DNA from: Dendrobium chrysotoxum
Taxonomy: Eukaryota > Streptophyta > Magnoliopsida > Asparagales > Orchidaceae
Assembly (NCBI GenBank): GCA_019925795.1
Contig: CM034310.1
Coordinates: 24,324,764-24,388,763, forward strand
Length of the DNA: 64,000 nucleotides
Direction: 5' to 3'
Below, piece by piece: positions 1 to 11,200 of this stretch. Numbering within the stretch: position 1 is the stretch's first letter; each line of letters begins with the position of its first letter. The translations under genes and the position numbers were made by a program. Below the pieces are notes generated by a model that saw only the letters and a program-made list of their open reading frames with translations, was not told the DNA's origin and made no database searches.

Positions 1-258
1 TATCCACCAAATACATAATTTGACTCAAGAAATATAAAAATAACAGAAAGGTAAAATTACAGACTCTTCCAGACACTTAACCCTATTCTACCCAATCCTG
101 AGCTGAACACTTTTGCATAGTGTACGGTGGACCTGAAATGTTAGTGCATAAGAAAAATAGATATGTAATAATAGTAATTAATAAAAGATAACATATTAAG
201 GATTCCAATAATGTTTGTTATCATCCAAATCATAGGACTTGGGTCCAAATTTGCAACA
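1..258 (-). repeat. 3' LTR of element D, 5' portion only
   Basis: The reverse complement begins TGTTGCAAATTTGG directly after a polypurine tract and matches, with differences, the first 250 bp of the LTRs of element B (21,339 and 23,358). The shared part includes the stretch around 'TTTCAGGTCCAC'. The remainder of the LTR lies left of the window. Confidence 0.85.
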
Positions 259-272
259 ATCTCCCCCATTTT
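259..272 (-). other. Polypurine tract of element D
   Basis: The minus strand reads AAATGGGGGAGAT immediately before the LTR start. Position and composition match the PPT of element A (14,374-14,387) and the AAAAAGGGAGAGAT tract of element B. Confidence 0.75.
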
Positions 273-381
273 TATGATGATAAATATTATTAGTAAATAA
301 CTTAAAATGATCTTTGCTATTTCCTAAACCCCCCTTACTAGTTGAATTTTGAAAATAAGGAGAGTTTTTTTTTATTTTTAA

Positions 382-452
<71 letters not shown>

Positions 453-703
453 TTTAATTTTTAAAAAAAAGAGTTAAAATGAACACAAGAAAATTGAGCA
501 AGAAAAAAACATAAGAAATTTGCAAAATAGTAGACTAGTCATAAATTAAACAAGAAGTACAAATAAATTGACCAACAACATACTACTCACCCTTTCAACA
601 TCACAAAAAGGAGGAAAAAACTAAATAAAGACACTAAATAAAATAGGCATCACAAAGCAAAGACATAAAAAAAATATAAACACAAACACTATCACAAAAT
701 AAA
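273..703 (-). other. 3' noncoding region of element D with an (AT)n tract
   Basis: The stretch lies between the extra ORF and the PPT. It is A/T-rich and contains a pure AT dinucleotide run at 385-450 (about 33 repeats). No gene is seen. Confidence 0.7.
385..450. repeat. (AT)n microsatellite
   Basis: An uninterrupted alternating A-T run of about 66 bp, inside the 3' noncoding region of element D. Confidence 0.95.
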
Positions 704-1721
704 CTAAAAATAAGAAGGGTCCTGATTGGATGGAGGTGGTGGTGGTGGTGGTTGGAAGAATCGTCGAATCGAAGCAAACTACTCTCCAATCCAAGCCATA
801 TCATTTTCGTGCTATTGGTGCTGCTCTGCTATGTAGTTATCAAATTCAGTATCCCATTGATCAAATCTGTGAATTTGTGTATTATACTGGGAGGGCTGCT
901 GAACAGGTGCTTCCTAGGGGTCAACATAGTGAACATTTCTGTGATGATCGCTATGAAAAACATGGAAAGAGCTGTTTGAGTAGAAAGTTGGAAGGTAAAA
1001 TTTTAATTAGATTCAAGGATGAAAGCAATTATGTGACCTATGGAAAGATTTGGCTTACTTTTATGTCTAAGATCTCAAATGCAGGTAAAATTCTCAAGGT
1101 ACCAAATAATTAAATAAGCTGCATGAAAATTAATCTTGGCCATTATGAAATAAGTGGTGAGGGATATAAGAGGTGTTATATTGATTCGATCCCTAGCTTT
1201 TGGAATGATTAAGTTTCAAAGGATATATTGTATGATTTGAGCATACTGAACTATGAAATTGACATAAGGAATTTAGTATCTGACAGTCGATTTCCTAAGG
1301 GTAGTGTTAACAAGGATCCAGCCATAGTCAGAGTTAGAGCTACAAGGTGAACATTTTCTCTAGGGATAAAAAGGTGGAGGAATTCATGAAAGTCTAAGTA
1401 AGTAATTTCAACCAGCCTCCTATTAAAGTAAGATTGGAGGGTAGTACCCTCACTATTAATACTGAGGTTAGCAAAGAATTTAAAAAGGCGTTCAAAGTTG
1501 AAAGGGTGGGCAAGAGTGAGAATGAAAGGAAGGGTGATGTGAGTGAAAAGAGGGAGTACCTAGAAGTTTAAAACTTTTTGATTTATGATCTTTGAGGGTG
1601 TGATTCTAGTAGTCTTGTAATGATTGTAGTCCTCTTCATTAGCTACTTTGATAAAGTGAGGATCCACAGGTCATCGGGAAGAGCTTCTGACGAGAGCTCT
1701 TGATCACTTTCCACCAGCCAT
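704..1721 (-). pseudogene. Extra ORF downstream of pol in element D, broken
   Basis: The minus-strand start (ATG at 1,721, reading MAGGK) aligns with the start of the equivalent ORF in element B (21,871, MADGK). Matching DNA continues through a segment near 1,410-1,480 and a coiled-coil/proline end near 730-850. The C-terminus has several proline codons (GGT repeats on the plus strand at 731-755) and ends with TAG at 704-706 at the point matching element A's ORF end. Frameshifts and stops break it. By position it is the env-like ORF of Sireviruses, but no signal peptide or membrane segment is evident. See the element A copy for the domain discussion. Confidence 0.65.
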
Positions 1722-2372
1722 TTCAAGGGCCAATATCTTCGAAGGAGGGAGGAGGATTTGAAAAGAGTTGAGTGTGGAGGAAAAAATTTATTTTCCCTCC
1801 TTTGAAATAGAGATCAATCATATCGTACAGTACGATAGGGTATCATACAGTACAATCAGTCAAAAAAGATTTTCTTATTGTACAGTACGATCAAAATCGT
1901 ACTGGGCGATTAGTAGGATGATGGTTGTCCCGAGGAGTCCGTTTGGATGATCGTTGACTGGTTAGATTGTCATATATCAATAGGTATTCATATAGTATAA
2001 TATGATATTAAATATTATATCAGCTGAATTAAATTCATCCAATGCCTAGTGCCACATATATTGAATAGTATGAATTAGGTGTTTATACCACATGATCACC
2101 AATAATTGATAAATTAGAGCCATTGGATGTGTTGTGAGCAGTGAAGTGATACTTTGTGAATATCGTATAGTACAATGTGGTACTGTATAGTATGATGTAA
2201 TTTTTTTATGTGTGATGTTTTGGAAAACATCATAAAAAAAGAGAAAAAAAAATTCCACAAAAATTAGATCACAAGACACAAGTAACAAAATAAGAACAAA
2301 AACACTAAAGAATTAACAGAAAGGCACACACATACATAATATTCATGTTTTCTATTTACATATCATCTTGAT
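1722..2372 (-). promoter_or_regulatory. Spacer of element D before the extra ORF, with GTAC palindromes
   Basis: The 650 bp between the pol stop and the extra ORF start holds a perfect ATCGTACTGTACGAT palindrome (minus-strand sense) at 1,822-1,836. Degenerate copies lie near 1,880-1,900 and 2,160-2,200. The equivalent spacer in element A carries the same motif and a TATA box. Here the TATA-like position is degenerate (CTATTTCAAAGG on the minus strand near 1,797-1,812). A promoter role is inferred. Confidence 0.5.
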
Positions 2373-5300
2373 TTAAGTATGAATATCTATGACACCTAGT
2401 CTAGCCCTTAGGGTGCTAAAAGTTTCAAAGGATTGGGGTTTTGTAAAGATATCTGTCAGTTGGTTTTTAGCAGCTACATGATATAAATTTATATCTCCCT
2501 TGATTACATGGTCTCTAATGAAATGGTGTCTAATGTATATGTGTTTGGTCCTGGACTATTGGATTGGATTTCTTGAAATACAGATGGCACTAGTGTTATC
2601 ACACATTATTACAATAGTGACGACAAGTAGTCCAAGATTTAAGATTTATACTTTAAGCCATAGGACTTATGCAATATAGCTCCCTACAACTATATATTCT
2701 TCTTCAGGGATAGATAGGTTTATAGAGTTTTATTTTTTACTAGACCTGGAGACTAAGGATTATCCTATGAATTGATAGGTTTCAGAAGTACTTTTCATAT
2801 CGACTCTACATCCTATAAGTCTGAATCAGAATATCATATTATTTCAAAAGAAGTATAATGTCTAGGATACCAGATTCTTAGGTTTTGGGTTCTTAGATTT
2901 CTAAGAATTCCTTAAACATCACTCATGTGGGATTTTTTGGGTTCTACCTAAAATCTAGCACAAAGATAAATACTAAATATGATATCAGGTCTACTGGCAA
3001 CCAAGTAAAGAAATGATATAATTATCCCTCTACTCTTTTTTTTATCAATTAATTTTTCATTTAAATACTTTTCTAATTAAATGGTAGAGCTCGTGGGAGT
3101 ATTGATTTCCTTAGCATTATCCTTCTTATATTTTTTAAAAATATCTTTAATATAAAAGTTCCATCATCACTTTGCTTTACACTAAATCTAAGGAAATAAG
3201 TAAGCTCTCGCATCATGCTCATTTCAAACTCCTCACTCATAATTTTTGAGAATTTATCATAACGATTTTTATTTGTAGATCCAAATAATATATCATCAAC
3301 ATAAATTTAAAAAATGAGCAGTTCTCCTTCTTTTTTTAGGAATAGGGTGGTTTTTACCCTACCCTTAACAAAATCTCTATCTAGGAGAAAGTTGGTCAGC
3401 CTTTCATATCAAGATCTAAGTGATTGCTTCAATCCATATAATACCTTCTTTAGTTTAAATATATGATTGGGAAATTTAGAGTTCTCAAAACTTAGGGGTT
3501 GGTCAACATATACATCTTCTTTAATTACTCCATTTAGGAAGGCGCTTTTAACATTCATTTGATATTACTTGAATCCTCTACAGCAAGGACAGGCTAACAT
3601 CACTCTAATGGCTTCAAGTCTTGCTACATATGCAAATATCTCTTCAAATTCAATTTCTTCAACTTAATTATACTGCTTAGCTACTAATCTATCCTTATTC
3701 TAATTACTATGCCAGAGTCATTCTTCTTATTTTTGAAAACCCATTTGGTTCCAACCATACTCTTGTCTTTGGGTGTATTAACAAACTCCCAAACATCACT
3801 CCTAACAAATTGATTCAACCCTTCTTGCATGGCTAGAATCTACAATTTATTAGATAAAGCTTGAGGGTTTTACCATTGAGATAAAAGTAGAGTGGCTAAC
3901 CTCCTTTCTAAGTCCATGCCTAGTTCTTCTCTTATTGATGGATCTCCTAGGATGAGGTCCTTAGGATGACCATATGAGTATCTATAATCTTTTGGCAATG
4001 GGTTTTGAGGCTCTACTCTATTTTCTAGGTCAATAGATTTTACTCCTTGGGTCACCTTATCTACCTCTTCTTCTTCCATCTTAGGTTTAACAGATTTGTT
4101 AGATTCATCAAATACTATATGGGTGATCTCTTCTACCACTAATATTCTCTTATTGAAAACTCTATAGGATTTACCTATAGTTGAATATCCTAAGAAAACA
4201 CCTTCATCATATTTAGGTTCAAACTTTCCTAATGGATATTTTCCATTATTTAGAATGATCACCTTACATCGAAAGACATGAAGGTGAGGGAGATTGGGTA
4301 TTCTTTCTTTTAGTAACTCATAGGGTGTCTTATTTATCTTGGATCTAGCATTAACCCTACTGAGAATATAATAAGAAGTATTCACTACTTCTACCCAGAA
4401 ATGCTTAGGAAGTGAGTATTCAGCTAGCATGGCCTTAGTAGCTTCTATTAGGGTTTTATTCTTCCTTTTAACAACCCAATTCTACTGAGGGGTTCTAGGA
4501 GCCAAAAAATTATGTTCTATGCCTAGCTCCTTATAAAATTATTCAAATATCTTTTTTAAATTTCCCATAATGAACACTAAGGATAGTTAGGATTTCACAG
4601 CTTAATTTTTTTTTAATCCATATGGAGAATGTTCTAAGTTTCTCAAACGATTCATTCTTATGTGATAAAAATCTAATCCAAGTAAATCTCACGTCATAAT
4701 CAACAATCACATATCCATATACTTTCCCTCTAGGCTAGCCGAGCTAATTGATCTAAACAAATTCATGTGAAGGACTTCTAAGGGTCTATAGGTGGTAATG
4801 TCCTTGATTGAGTGGAAGGAAGTTTTGATTTGTTTTCTTAGTTAATAGATATCACAGAGATAATCCTTATAAAAGTCTAGTTTGGGTAAGCCTCTAACTA
4901 GTTATTTTAAGTTATCTTCCTAAGGTTTTTCATGCTTGTATGACATTGTCTCCTCTACCATAGCCAGGATTTATCAAAAATTACTTCCAAAGAAAGAGAA
5001 TTAGTATCTTCAATATAATTTAAATCAAGCATGTAAATATTGTTGATTCTCTTTCCTTCTAAAATGGTATTCACATTTAAACTAATCACATAACTAGTAG
5101 ATAAAAATTAATTGTGAAATCCTTTGTTACATAGTTGACTTATGCTAAGAAAATTATGTTTCAAGCCATCTACTAGTAATACATTTTCAATCATGAAAAT
5201 TTTTAAATTATCAATCATACCTGAACCTACCACTTTTCTAGTGGTATTATCTCCAAGTGTTCCCTTGCCTCTTACCCTATCCTCCAGCGCGATGAATTAC

Positions 5301-5547
5301 TTTATATCTCCCGTCATGTGCCTTGAGCATTCGTTGTCTAAGTACCATATGCTCTCACTAGGCCTTTTATGAGAGCACTCCTAAAAAGTTAATCACATGA
5401 TAGATTTGGGAACCCAAGAGAGTTTTGGTTCCACCTTATGCTTTGATGAATGACTTGCATACATGTTATATTATGATGTATGTAATTTAGGCCTCCACAC
5501 TAGTTGAGTTATACATTGTATCATGCAAGTGCAGGCTATGTGACCTT
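2373..5547 (-). pseudogene. pol: pol and gag C-terminus of element D, degenerate Ty1/copia polyprotein
   Basis: Minus-strand translation in several frames gives the tail of gag, then a protease with the active-site triplet changed (DSG position reads DNE near 5,330). Next come the integrase zinc-binding and core regions (longest open piece 4,430-3,870), RT with a YVDD box near 3,290, and RNase H ending in a GVID motif and TAA at 2,373-2,375. The second catalytic Asp of integrase is replaced by Val near 4,595. Many stops and frameshifts mean no product is possible. Element A is inserted at 5,547/5,548, inside the second CCHC knuckle of gag (residues GHIA). Confidence 0.88.
5543..5547. other. 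Target site duplication of element A, left copy
   Basis: ACCTT lies directly before the 5' LTR and is repeated exactly at 15,976-15,980 after the 3' LTR. Five bp is the usual length for Ty1/copia integration. Confidence 0.95.
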
Positions 5548-5867
5548 TGTTGTGATTAGGGTGAATCGGTTTGTTCAAGTGAATTCTAATCCAAGTTTAT
5601 GTTATTTAGATTTTTGATGATTACAAAAGCTTGTTGTTTGTCTAATTCATCTTCTAACATATATTTGAGTTTTTTTTGTGTTGTGTGTACTAAAGTATTT
5701 TTCAGGAAATTCACACTCTAGATTGTTGAAGACTTCAAGTTCATTTGTTCACTGTAAATGAAGTCTGTAAATTTTCTTTTTCTTGAGTCTGAGAGAGTGT
5801 GATTGAAAGTTGGATAACTATGCACACACACACAATGGGGGAGTAAAAAGTTTAATTTTTTAAACTG

Positions 5868-5882
5868 ATCGTACAGTACGAT
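5868..5882. promoter_or_regulatory. Perfect GTAC palindrome in U3 of element A
   Basis: Reads ATCGTACAGTACGAT, the reverse complement of the palindrome repeated in elements C and D. It lies about 500 bp upstream of the LTR TATA box. Each half carries a GTAC core, the known core bound by plant SBP-box (SPL) factors; binding here is inferred. Confidence 0.6.
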
Positions 5883-6024
5883 CTTATATTATACGGGATG
5901 ATCTGTAGAATGTGTCCTCCATAAAGAACCCGCATGACTAGAAAATTTTTCCAAGTCATATTCGTACAGTACGAATACTATTTTGTACATGGGTTTTACT
6001 GTACGAATAACTTAAAATTGGGTT

Positions 6025-6265
6025 CGTTCAAGCCTTCGTATAGGACAAAATGTTCATACGAAGCTTACTGATCGATTCGTCCAAGCGTTCGTACGGGACG
6101 AAACGTTCGTACGAAGCTTACTGATTGATTCATCCAAGCATTCGTACGGGATGAAATGTTCGTACGAAGCTCTCTGTTTGGTTCGTCCAAGCTTTCGTAT
6201 GGGATGACTGTTCGTACGTAGCTCACTATTTGATTCGTCCAAGCTTGCGTACGAGATGAAATGAA
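6025..6265 (+). repeat. Five 53-bp subrepeats in U3
   Basis: Units begin near 6,025, 6,078, 6,131, 6,184 and 6,236, with spacings 53, 53, 53 and 52. Each carries CGTCCAAGC followed by TTCGTACGGGA and TTCGTACGAAGC, so each contains two CGTACG-type palindromes. The same array is in the 3' LTR from about 14,865. Its place just upstream of the TATA box suggests a promoter array. Confidence 0.9.
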
Positions 6266-6369
6266 CGATTTTTTGAACTATTCGTACGGTACGATCTAAT
6301 ATCGTTCGGGGCGATCGACACGGACTTAACTTGAAATTTCAATTTTTGGACGGTTTTTTCTGTCCTAAG

Positions 6370-6377
6370 TATAAAAA
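6370..6377 (+). promoter_or_regulatory. TATA box of the element A LTR
   Basis: TATAAAAA sits downstream of the U3 subrepeats and upstream of the conserved leader. The same box is at 15,210-15,217 in the 3' LTR, and a matching one is at 59,863-59,870 in element C. Confidence 0.7.
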
Positions 6378-6608
6378 TGACTCAAAACTGTTTGAAGGAA
6401 TAATCCTTCTGCGAAAATTCTTTTGGAAAGTAAAAGGAGAGTGATTGGGAGAGTGTTTGGGAGTGAGTTTAGAGAAATCTTTCAAGAGAGAATTGTGAGG
6501 AGATTCACAAGGTTATCCAATTGTGAGGATTTCTTTTACTTATTCTTCAAGCATCTTCCTAGTTCTTTGGAGGCTTTTGCAAGAGGATTGTTCGAGAGGA
6601 TTTCGATT

Positions 6609-6690
6609 CTCTGCCGCACTTGGAGAGTGAAAAAGACGACGGTTCTCTGTCGCACTTGGAGGGTGAAAAGGATGACGGTACTCTGCCGCA
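6609..6690 (+). repeat. 36-bp tandem repeats in the LTR leader (two units plus a partial)
   Basis: Units start CTCTGCCGCACTTGGAG at 6,609 and 6,645, with a partial at 6,681. The 3' LTR has three full units (15,449, 15,485, 15,521) plus the partial at 15,557. Related, more degenerate repeats occur in the leaders of elements B (about 24,475-24,680) and C (about 60,150-60,240). Confidence 0.9.
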
Positions 6691-6720
6691 CCGGGGTTGG
6701 TGGAAGAGAGTTTGTAAAGG

Positions 6721-6753
6721 CTTCTCCGCCTTGCTGTGGGAGCAAAAGGAGAG
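6721..6753 (+). other. Possible stem-loop in the LTR leader
   Basis: TCTCC and GGAGA pair around TTGCT-GTGGG-AGCAA. The same 33 bp occurs unchanged in element C (60,263-60,295) and is degraded in the 3' LTR of A and in B. A role in packaging, dimerisation or translation is only a guess. Confidence 0.45.
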
Positions 6754-7099
6754 ACACTTAAGTTTAGTGCAATACCTACAGAAGGAGTCTCTAGGGAGTG
6801 GATGTAGGTCGTGTTTGACCGAACCAATATAAATTCTGGTGTCTTCTGTTCACTGTTTATTTTCTGCATTTTTATTTTTTCCATAGTATATTTTCTCAGT
6901 GGTTGAATTTATGTGTTGAACAAAAGAGCAAAAATTATCTTTATTCGTACTGTACGAATTGATATCGTACTGTATAATTAGCATTAAAATTTTCCCAAAA
7001 TATCCGGCATTTTTTTTTAAAAGGGCCAATTCACCCCCCCCCTCTTGGTTAGCCTAGGGACGTGTGCAATAGGTCTAACAACCTATTCGAACTCTCAAG

Positions 7100-7110
7100 T
7101 GGTATCAGAG
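7100..7110 (+). other. Primer binding site of element A
   Basis: TGGTATCAGAG begins two bases after the LTR end. It is complementary to the 3' end of initiator tRNA-Met, the usual primer of plant Ty1/copia elements. Confidence 0.95.
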
Positions 7111-7155
7111 ACAATTTCAAAATAACTATTTTAAATACTATTTGAAATTTCGATC

Positions 7156-8292
7156 ATGGCTAATTTTGGAAATAGAAATACTATGGAAGGATACTCAATC
7201 ACTAGACCACCGTTGTTTGATAATATTCCATTTAATTTTTGGAAAACTTGCATGTCTACTTTTCTGTAATCTCTAGACTATCGCATGTGGATGTTAGTTC
7301 AGGATGGTTATACTGAACCTACTAGGATTGTAGATGGAATAAGAGTTCAAACACCTTTTGCAAACTAGACTATAGAAGAACGTGAATTAGCTCAACTGAA
7401 TGCTAAGTGTTTGAATAGTTTCTTTTGTGCTTTAAAGTCAGAAGATTACATGCGTGTGTCTACCTGTAAATCAGGAAAAGAAATCTAGGATAGACTTTGC
7501 ATCACATATGAAGGTACTAATGAAGTGAAACAAACTAGATTGAACATTCTGTTGCACGACTGTGAACTTTTTCGCATGAAACAGAATGAATCAATTTCTG
7601 ACATGTACACTCGTTTTACACACATAGCCACTTCATTACATGATTTAGGTAGGGAGTTGACAAATGCAGAGAAAGTTAACAAGATATTATGTTGTTTACC
7701 TCCTGTACATAATGCAAAGATAACTGCAATAACTGAATCTAAAGATTTGAATATTTATTCCGTTGACAATCTTCTTGGATCACTAATTGCTTACGAGCAA
7801 TCGGTGACTCAAAGATAGATTGATGCAGGTGAGAAATGAATTGAGAAGAACATTGCTTTAAAGGTGGATGACTCTGAAAGTGATCAGTCACTAACTGAGG
7901 ATGAAGAGGATATTGCCCTGATGATGAGGCAATTTAGAAGTTTCCTAAAAAGGAAGCAGAGAAGACGCCAGCATTGGAACAAGGGTAAGTTCCAGAAGAA
8001 TGTTAAGGCTTCAAATGAAGTCATTTGCTATAAGTGCAGGAAGCCAGGACACATCAAGACAGATTGCCCCAATCTCAAAGGAAATCCTAGTAAGGAGAAG
8101 ACCGAGGAGAAACCAAAGGATAGAAGGGGTAAAAAGAAAGTACAACGAGCTTTCTGGGCAGACTCAGCTTCAGATTCATCAGAAATAGCACCAGAAGAGG
8201 AAGTTACCAATTTGTGCTTAATGGCTGATAATCTCAACCATTCAGATGAGGATGAGAAATGCTCTCACAGAAGACCTCGTGAGAGTATTTAG
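7156..8292 (+). pseudogene. gag: gag of element A, five premature stops, coiled-coil region deleted
   Basis: The ATG at 7,156 starts MANFGNRN, matching MAQFGNRN of element C. The frame stays open apart from stops at 7,267, 7,366, 7,486, 7,816 and 7,837, and the TAG at 8,290 that separates it from pol. A capsid-type region is followed by an acidic stretch, a basic stretch and one CCHC knuckle (CX2CX4HX4C, CYKCRKPGH... at about 8,029-8,070). Compared with element C, the coiled coil and second CCHC knuckle are missing at about 8,258, an in-frame loss of roughly 240-250 residues. Gag would form the virus-like particle and bind element RNA. Confidence 0.9.
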
Positions 8293-11200
8293 TATCTGGA
8301 CAGCGGATGCTCAAAGCATATGACCGGAGATACAAATCAATTTATATCACTGGAAGCCAGGAGTGGAGGCAAAGTGACGCTTGGAGATAATACCACCAAG
8401 AGAGTGGTAGGTATAGGTATAATTGGAAATTCAAAAAATTTTGTTATTGAGAATGTACTATTAGTTGAAGGCTTGAAACACAATCTGTTGAGTATTAGTC
8501 AATTATGTGACAAGGGCTATCATATTAAGTTTTTACCTATAAGTTGTGTTATTAGTCTAAATGGAACTGTTGTTTTGAATGGTGATAGGGTAAATAATAT
8601 CTACATGCTAGATTTTAATTCTGTTAAAGCATCTACTGCCTTGTGTTTGAAAACTGTATCTGATGAATCATGGTTGTGGCATAGAAGGCTTTGTCATGCT
8701 AGCATGAAAAATCTTAGGAAAATCACTCAGAAGCAACTAGTTAGAGGAGTACCCAAATTGGATTTTACTAAAGATCACTTGTGTGATGCATGTCAACTAG
8801 GAAAATAAGTAAGATCCTCATTCAATTCTATCAAGGAAATTAGGACTAGCAAGCCCCTAGAAATTCTTCACATGGATTTATTTGGACCTGTTAGTATCTT
8901 AAGTTTAGGAGGAAAAAGATTTGGGTATGTTATTATGGATGACTATTCTAGATTCACTTGGATTAGATTTTTGAATCATAAGAGTGAATCATTTGATGAG
9001 TTCAGAGATTTTGCCACTTGGATTCAGAGAAAACTTGGTTTTGAAATAGTTAGTATCCAAAGTTATCATGGGGGAGAATTTGAAAATGAAATATTTAATG
9101 ATTTTTGTAAATCTCTTGGAATTGAACACAACTTCTCAGCACCGAGGACACCTCAACAGAATGGAGTTGTAGAAAGAAAAAACAGGATATTAGTTGAAAC
9201 TGCAAGGGCCATATTGGCAGAATATTCACTTCCTAAATATTTTATGGCTGAAGCAGTTAGTACAGCATGTTATGTATTGAATAGGGTGTACATAAGGTCT
9301 AAATTGAATAAGACATCCTATGAACTTCTTAAAGGTAGAAGTCCCAACCTCTCACATCTACATGTTTTTGGATGTAAAATGTTCATTCATAATAATGATA
9401 AAACTCTTCTAGGAAAATTTGATCCGAAATCAAATGAAGGAATCTTTCTAGGATATTCAAGTGTTGAAAAATCCTATAGAGTTTTTAATAAGAGAACTTT
9501 GGTAGTTGAAGATACCACACATGTTGTTTTTGATGAATCCTATGATAGTAAAGGGTCTAAGATGGATGAAGATGAGGTTGAGGTGATAAACCAAAAACTT
9601 GAAAATCAAAAAGTTGAAGAAAGGGTTAAAAAAGAAGAGGAAAACCAATTGCCTAGAGAATGAAAATTTGTAAGGAGTCATCCAAAAGAATTGATTTTAG
9701 GTGAACCAAGTGAAGGAGTTAGGACTAGGCATGGTTTGAGGAAAGAAGTGAATCATTCAGCATTTATTTCAATGATAGAACCCACGAACATAGAACAAGC
9801 ACTTTTGGATGAATTTTGGATATTGGCCATGCAAGAGGAGTTGAATCAATTCAAGAGAAATGATGTTTGGGAATTAATTGAAAGGCCAAAAGATCAAAGT
9901 GTAGTTGGTACTAAGTGGGTGTTCAAAAACAAGATGAATGATTCAGGAGTAATTATTAGAAATAAGGCTAGATAAGTAGCTAAGGGGTATAATCAAATTG
10001 AAGGAATTGATTTTGAGGAGACATTTTCCCCTGTAGCAAGACTTGAAGCAATAAGAGTTTTGATAGCCTTTGCCTGTTTTAAAGATTTTAAATTGTACCA
10101 AATGGATGTTAAGAGTGCCTTTCTAAATGGGGTGATAGAAGAGGATGTGTATGTTGAGCAACCTCCAGGCTTTGAAAATTCTAAGTACCCTAATCATATT
10201 TTCAAATTGAAAAAGGTATTATATGGACTAAAACAGGCACCTAGAGCATGGTATGAGAGGTTAAGCACTTTCTTGTTAAACCGATCATTTGTTAAAGGAA
10301 GTGTGGATACCACTCTGTTTATGAAAAGACTTGAAAATGAAATACTCATTGTACAAATATATGTGGATGATATCATCTTTGGATCAACTAATAAAGCTCT
10401 ATGTGATGAATTTTCAAAAATAATGAGTAGTGAATTTGAGATGAGTTTGATGGGTGATTTGACTTATTTTCTTGGCTTTAGCATAAAGCAAAATAAGGTA
10501 GGGACTTTTTTTTGTCAATCTAAATATGTTAAGAAAATCCTCAAAAAGTATGAAATGGATAATGCTAAACCAGTCACTACACCCATGAGTTCCTCAGTCC
10601 TATTAGATAAGGATCCAAAGAGAAAATCTGTTGATCAAAAGAAGTTTAGAGGAATAATTAGATCTTTGCTTTATTTGACTGCTAGCAGACCTGACATTAT
10701 ATTTAGTGTTTGCTTATGTGCTAGATTTCAAGCTGATCCAAAAGAATCACATTTGACAGCAGTAAAAAGGATCTTAAGATATCTTTTGGGAACTCAAAAT
10801 TTAAGAATTTGGTATCCTAAGAACAGTTCTTCTTTTGATATAATTGGATACTCAGATTTAAATTTTGTAGGCTGTAGGGTGGATAGGAAAAGTACTTCTG
10901 GAACATGTCAGTTCATTGGAAATTCATTAGTATCTTGGTCCAGTAGAAAACAAAATTTAGTAGCACTTTCTACAGCTGAAGCAGAGTACATTGCCTTAGG
11001 GAGTTGTGTAGCACAGGTGCTTTGGTTGAAACAACAATTGAGTGACTTAGGATTAGTAGTTGGCACCATTCTAATATTTTGTGACAACACTAGTGCCATT
11101 TGTATTTCAAAGAATCCTATTCAACATTCTAGAACCAAGCATATTGACATAAGGCATCATTTTATAAGAGATCATGTAGCGAAAGGAGAAATTGAACTAT

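Larger units (their letters stand above)
5548..7097 (+). repeat. 5' LTR of element A (1,550 bp)
   Basis: Bounded by TG...CA with PBS following. Contents in order: a CA microsatellite near 5,826; a perfect GTAC palindrome at 5,868-5,882 and a variant near 5,965; five 53-bp subrepeats (6,025-6,265); a TATA box (6,370-6,377); 36-bp leader repeats (6,609-6,690); a stem-loop (6,721-6,753); the plant copia 'GACCGAACCACTATAAA' leader motif near 6,818; another GTAC palindrome pair near 6,945-6,980; and a C-tract near the 3' end. The order suggests U3 up to about 6,400 and R-U5 after it. Open frames across the leader lack an ATG and are not taken as genes. Confidence 0.95.

Noticed and set aside
730..1113. 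Plus-strand frame of 127 codons with poly-Val
   Set aside because: It is the antisense shadow of the proline-rich end of element D's extra ORF.
1768..1950. Plus-strand frame of 60 codons near the GTAC palindromes
   Set aside because: It lies in the spacer of the minus-strand element D and has no conserved content.
3870..4430. Isolated minus-strand gene
   Set aside because: It is the longest surviving piece of element D integrase, not a separate gene.
6423..6761. Open frame of 112 codons across the LTR leader of element A, also 15,263-15,637, with a 12-residue repeat
   Set aside because: It starts at TTG, not ATG, and is open because the 36-bp repeat is a multiple of three. The equivalent frames in B and C differ in sequence and position, so it is taken as noncoding leader.
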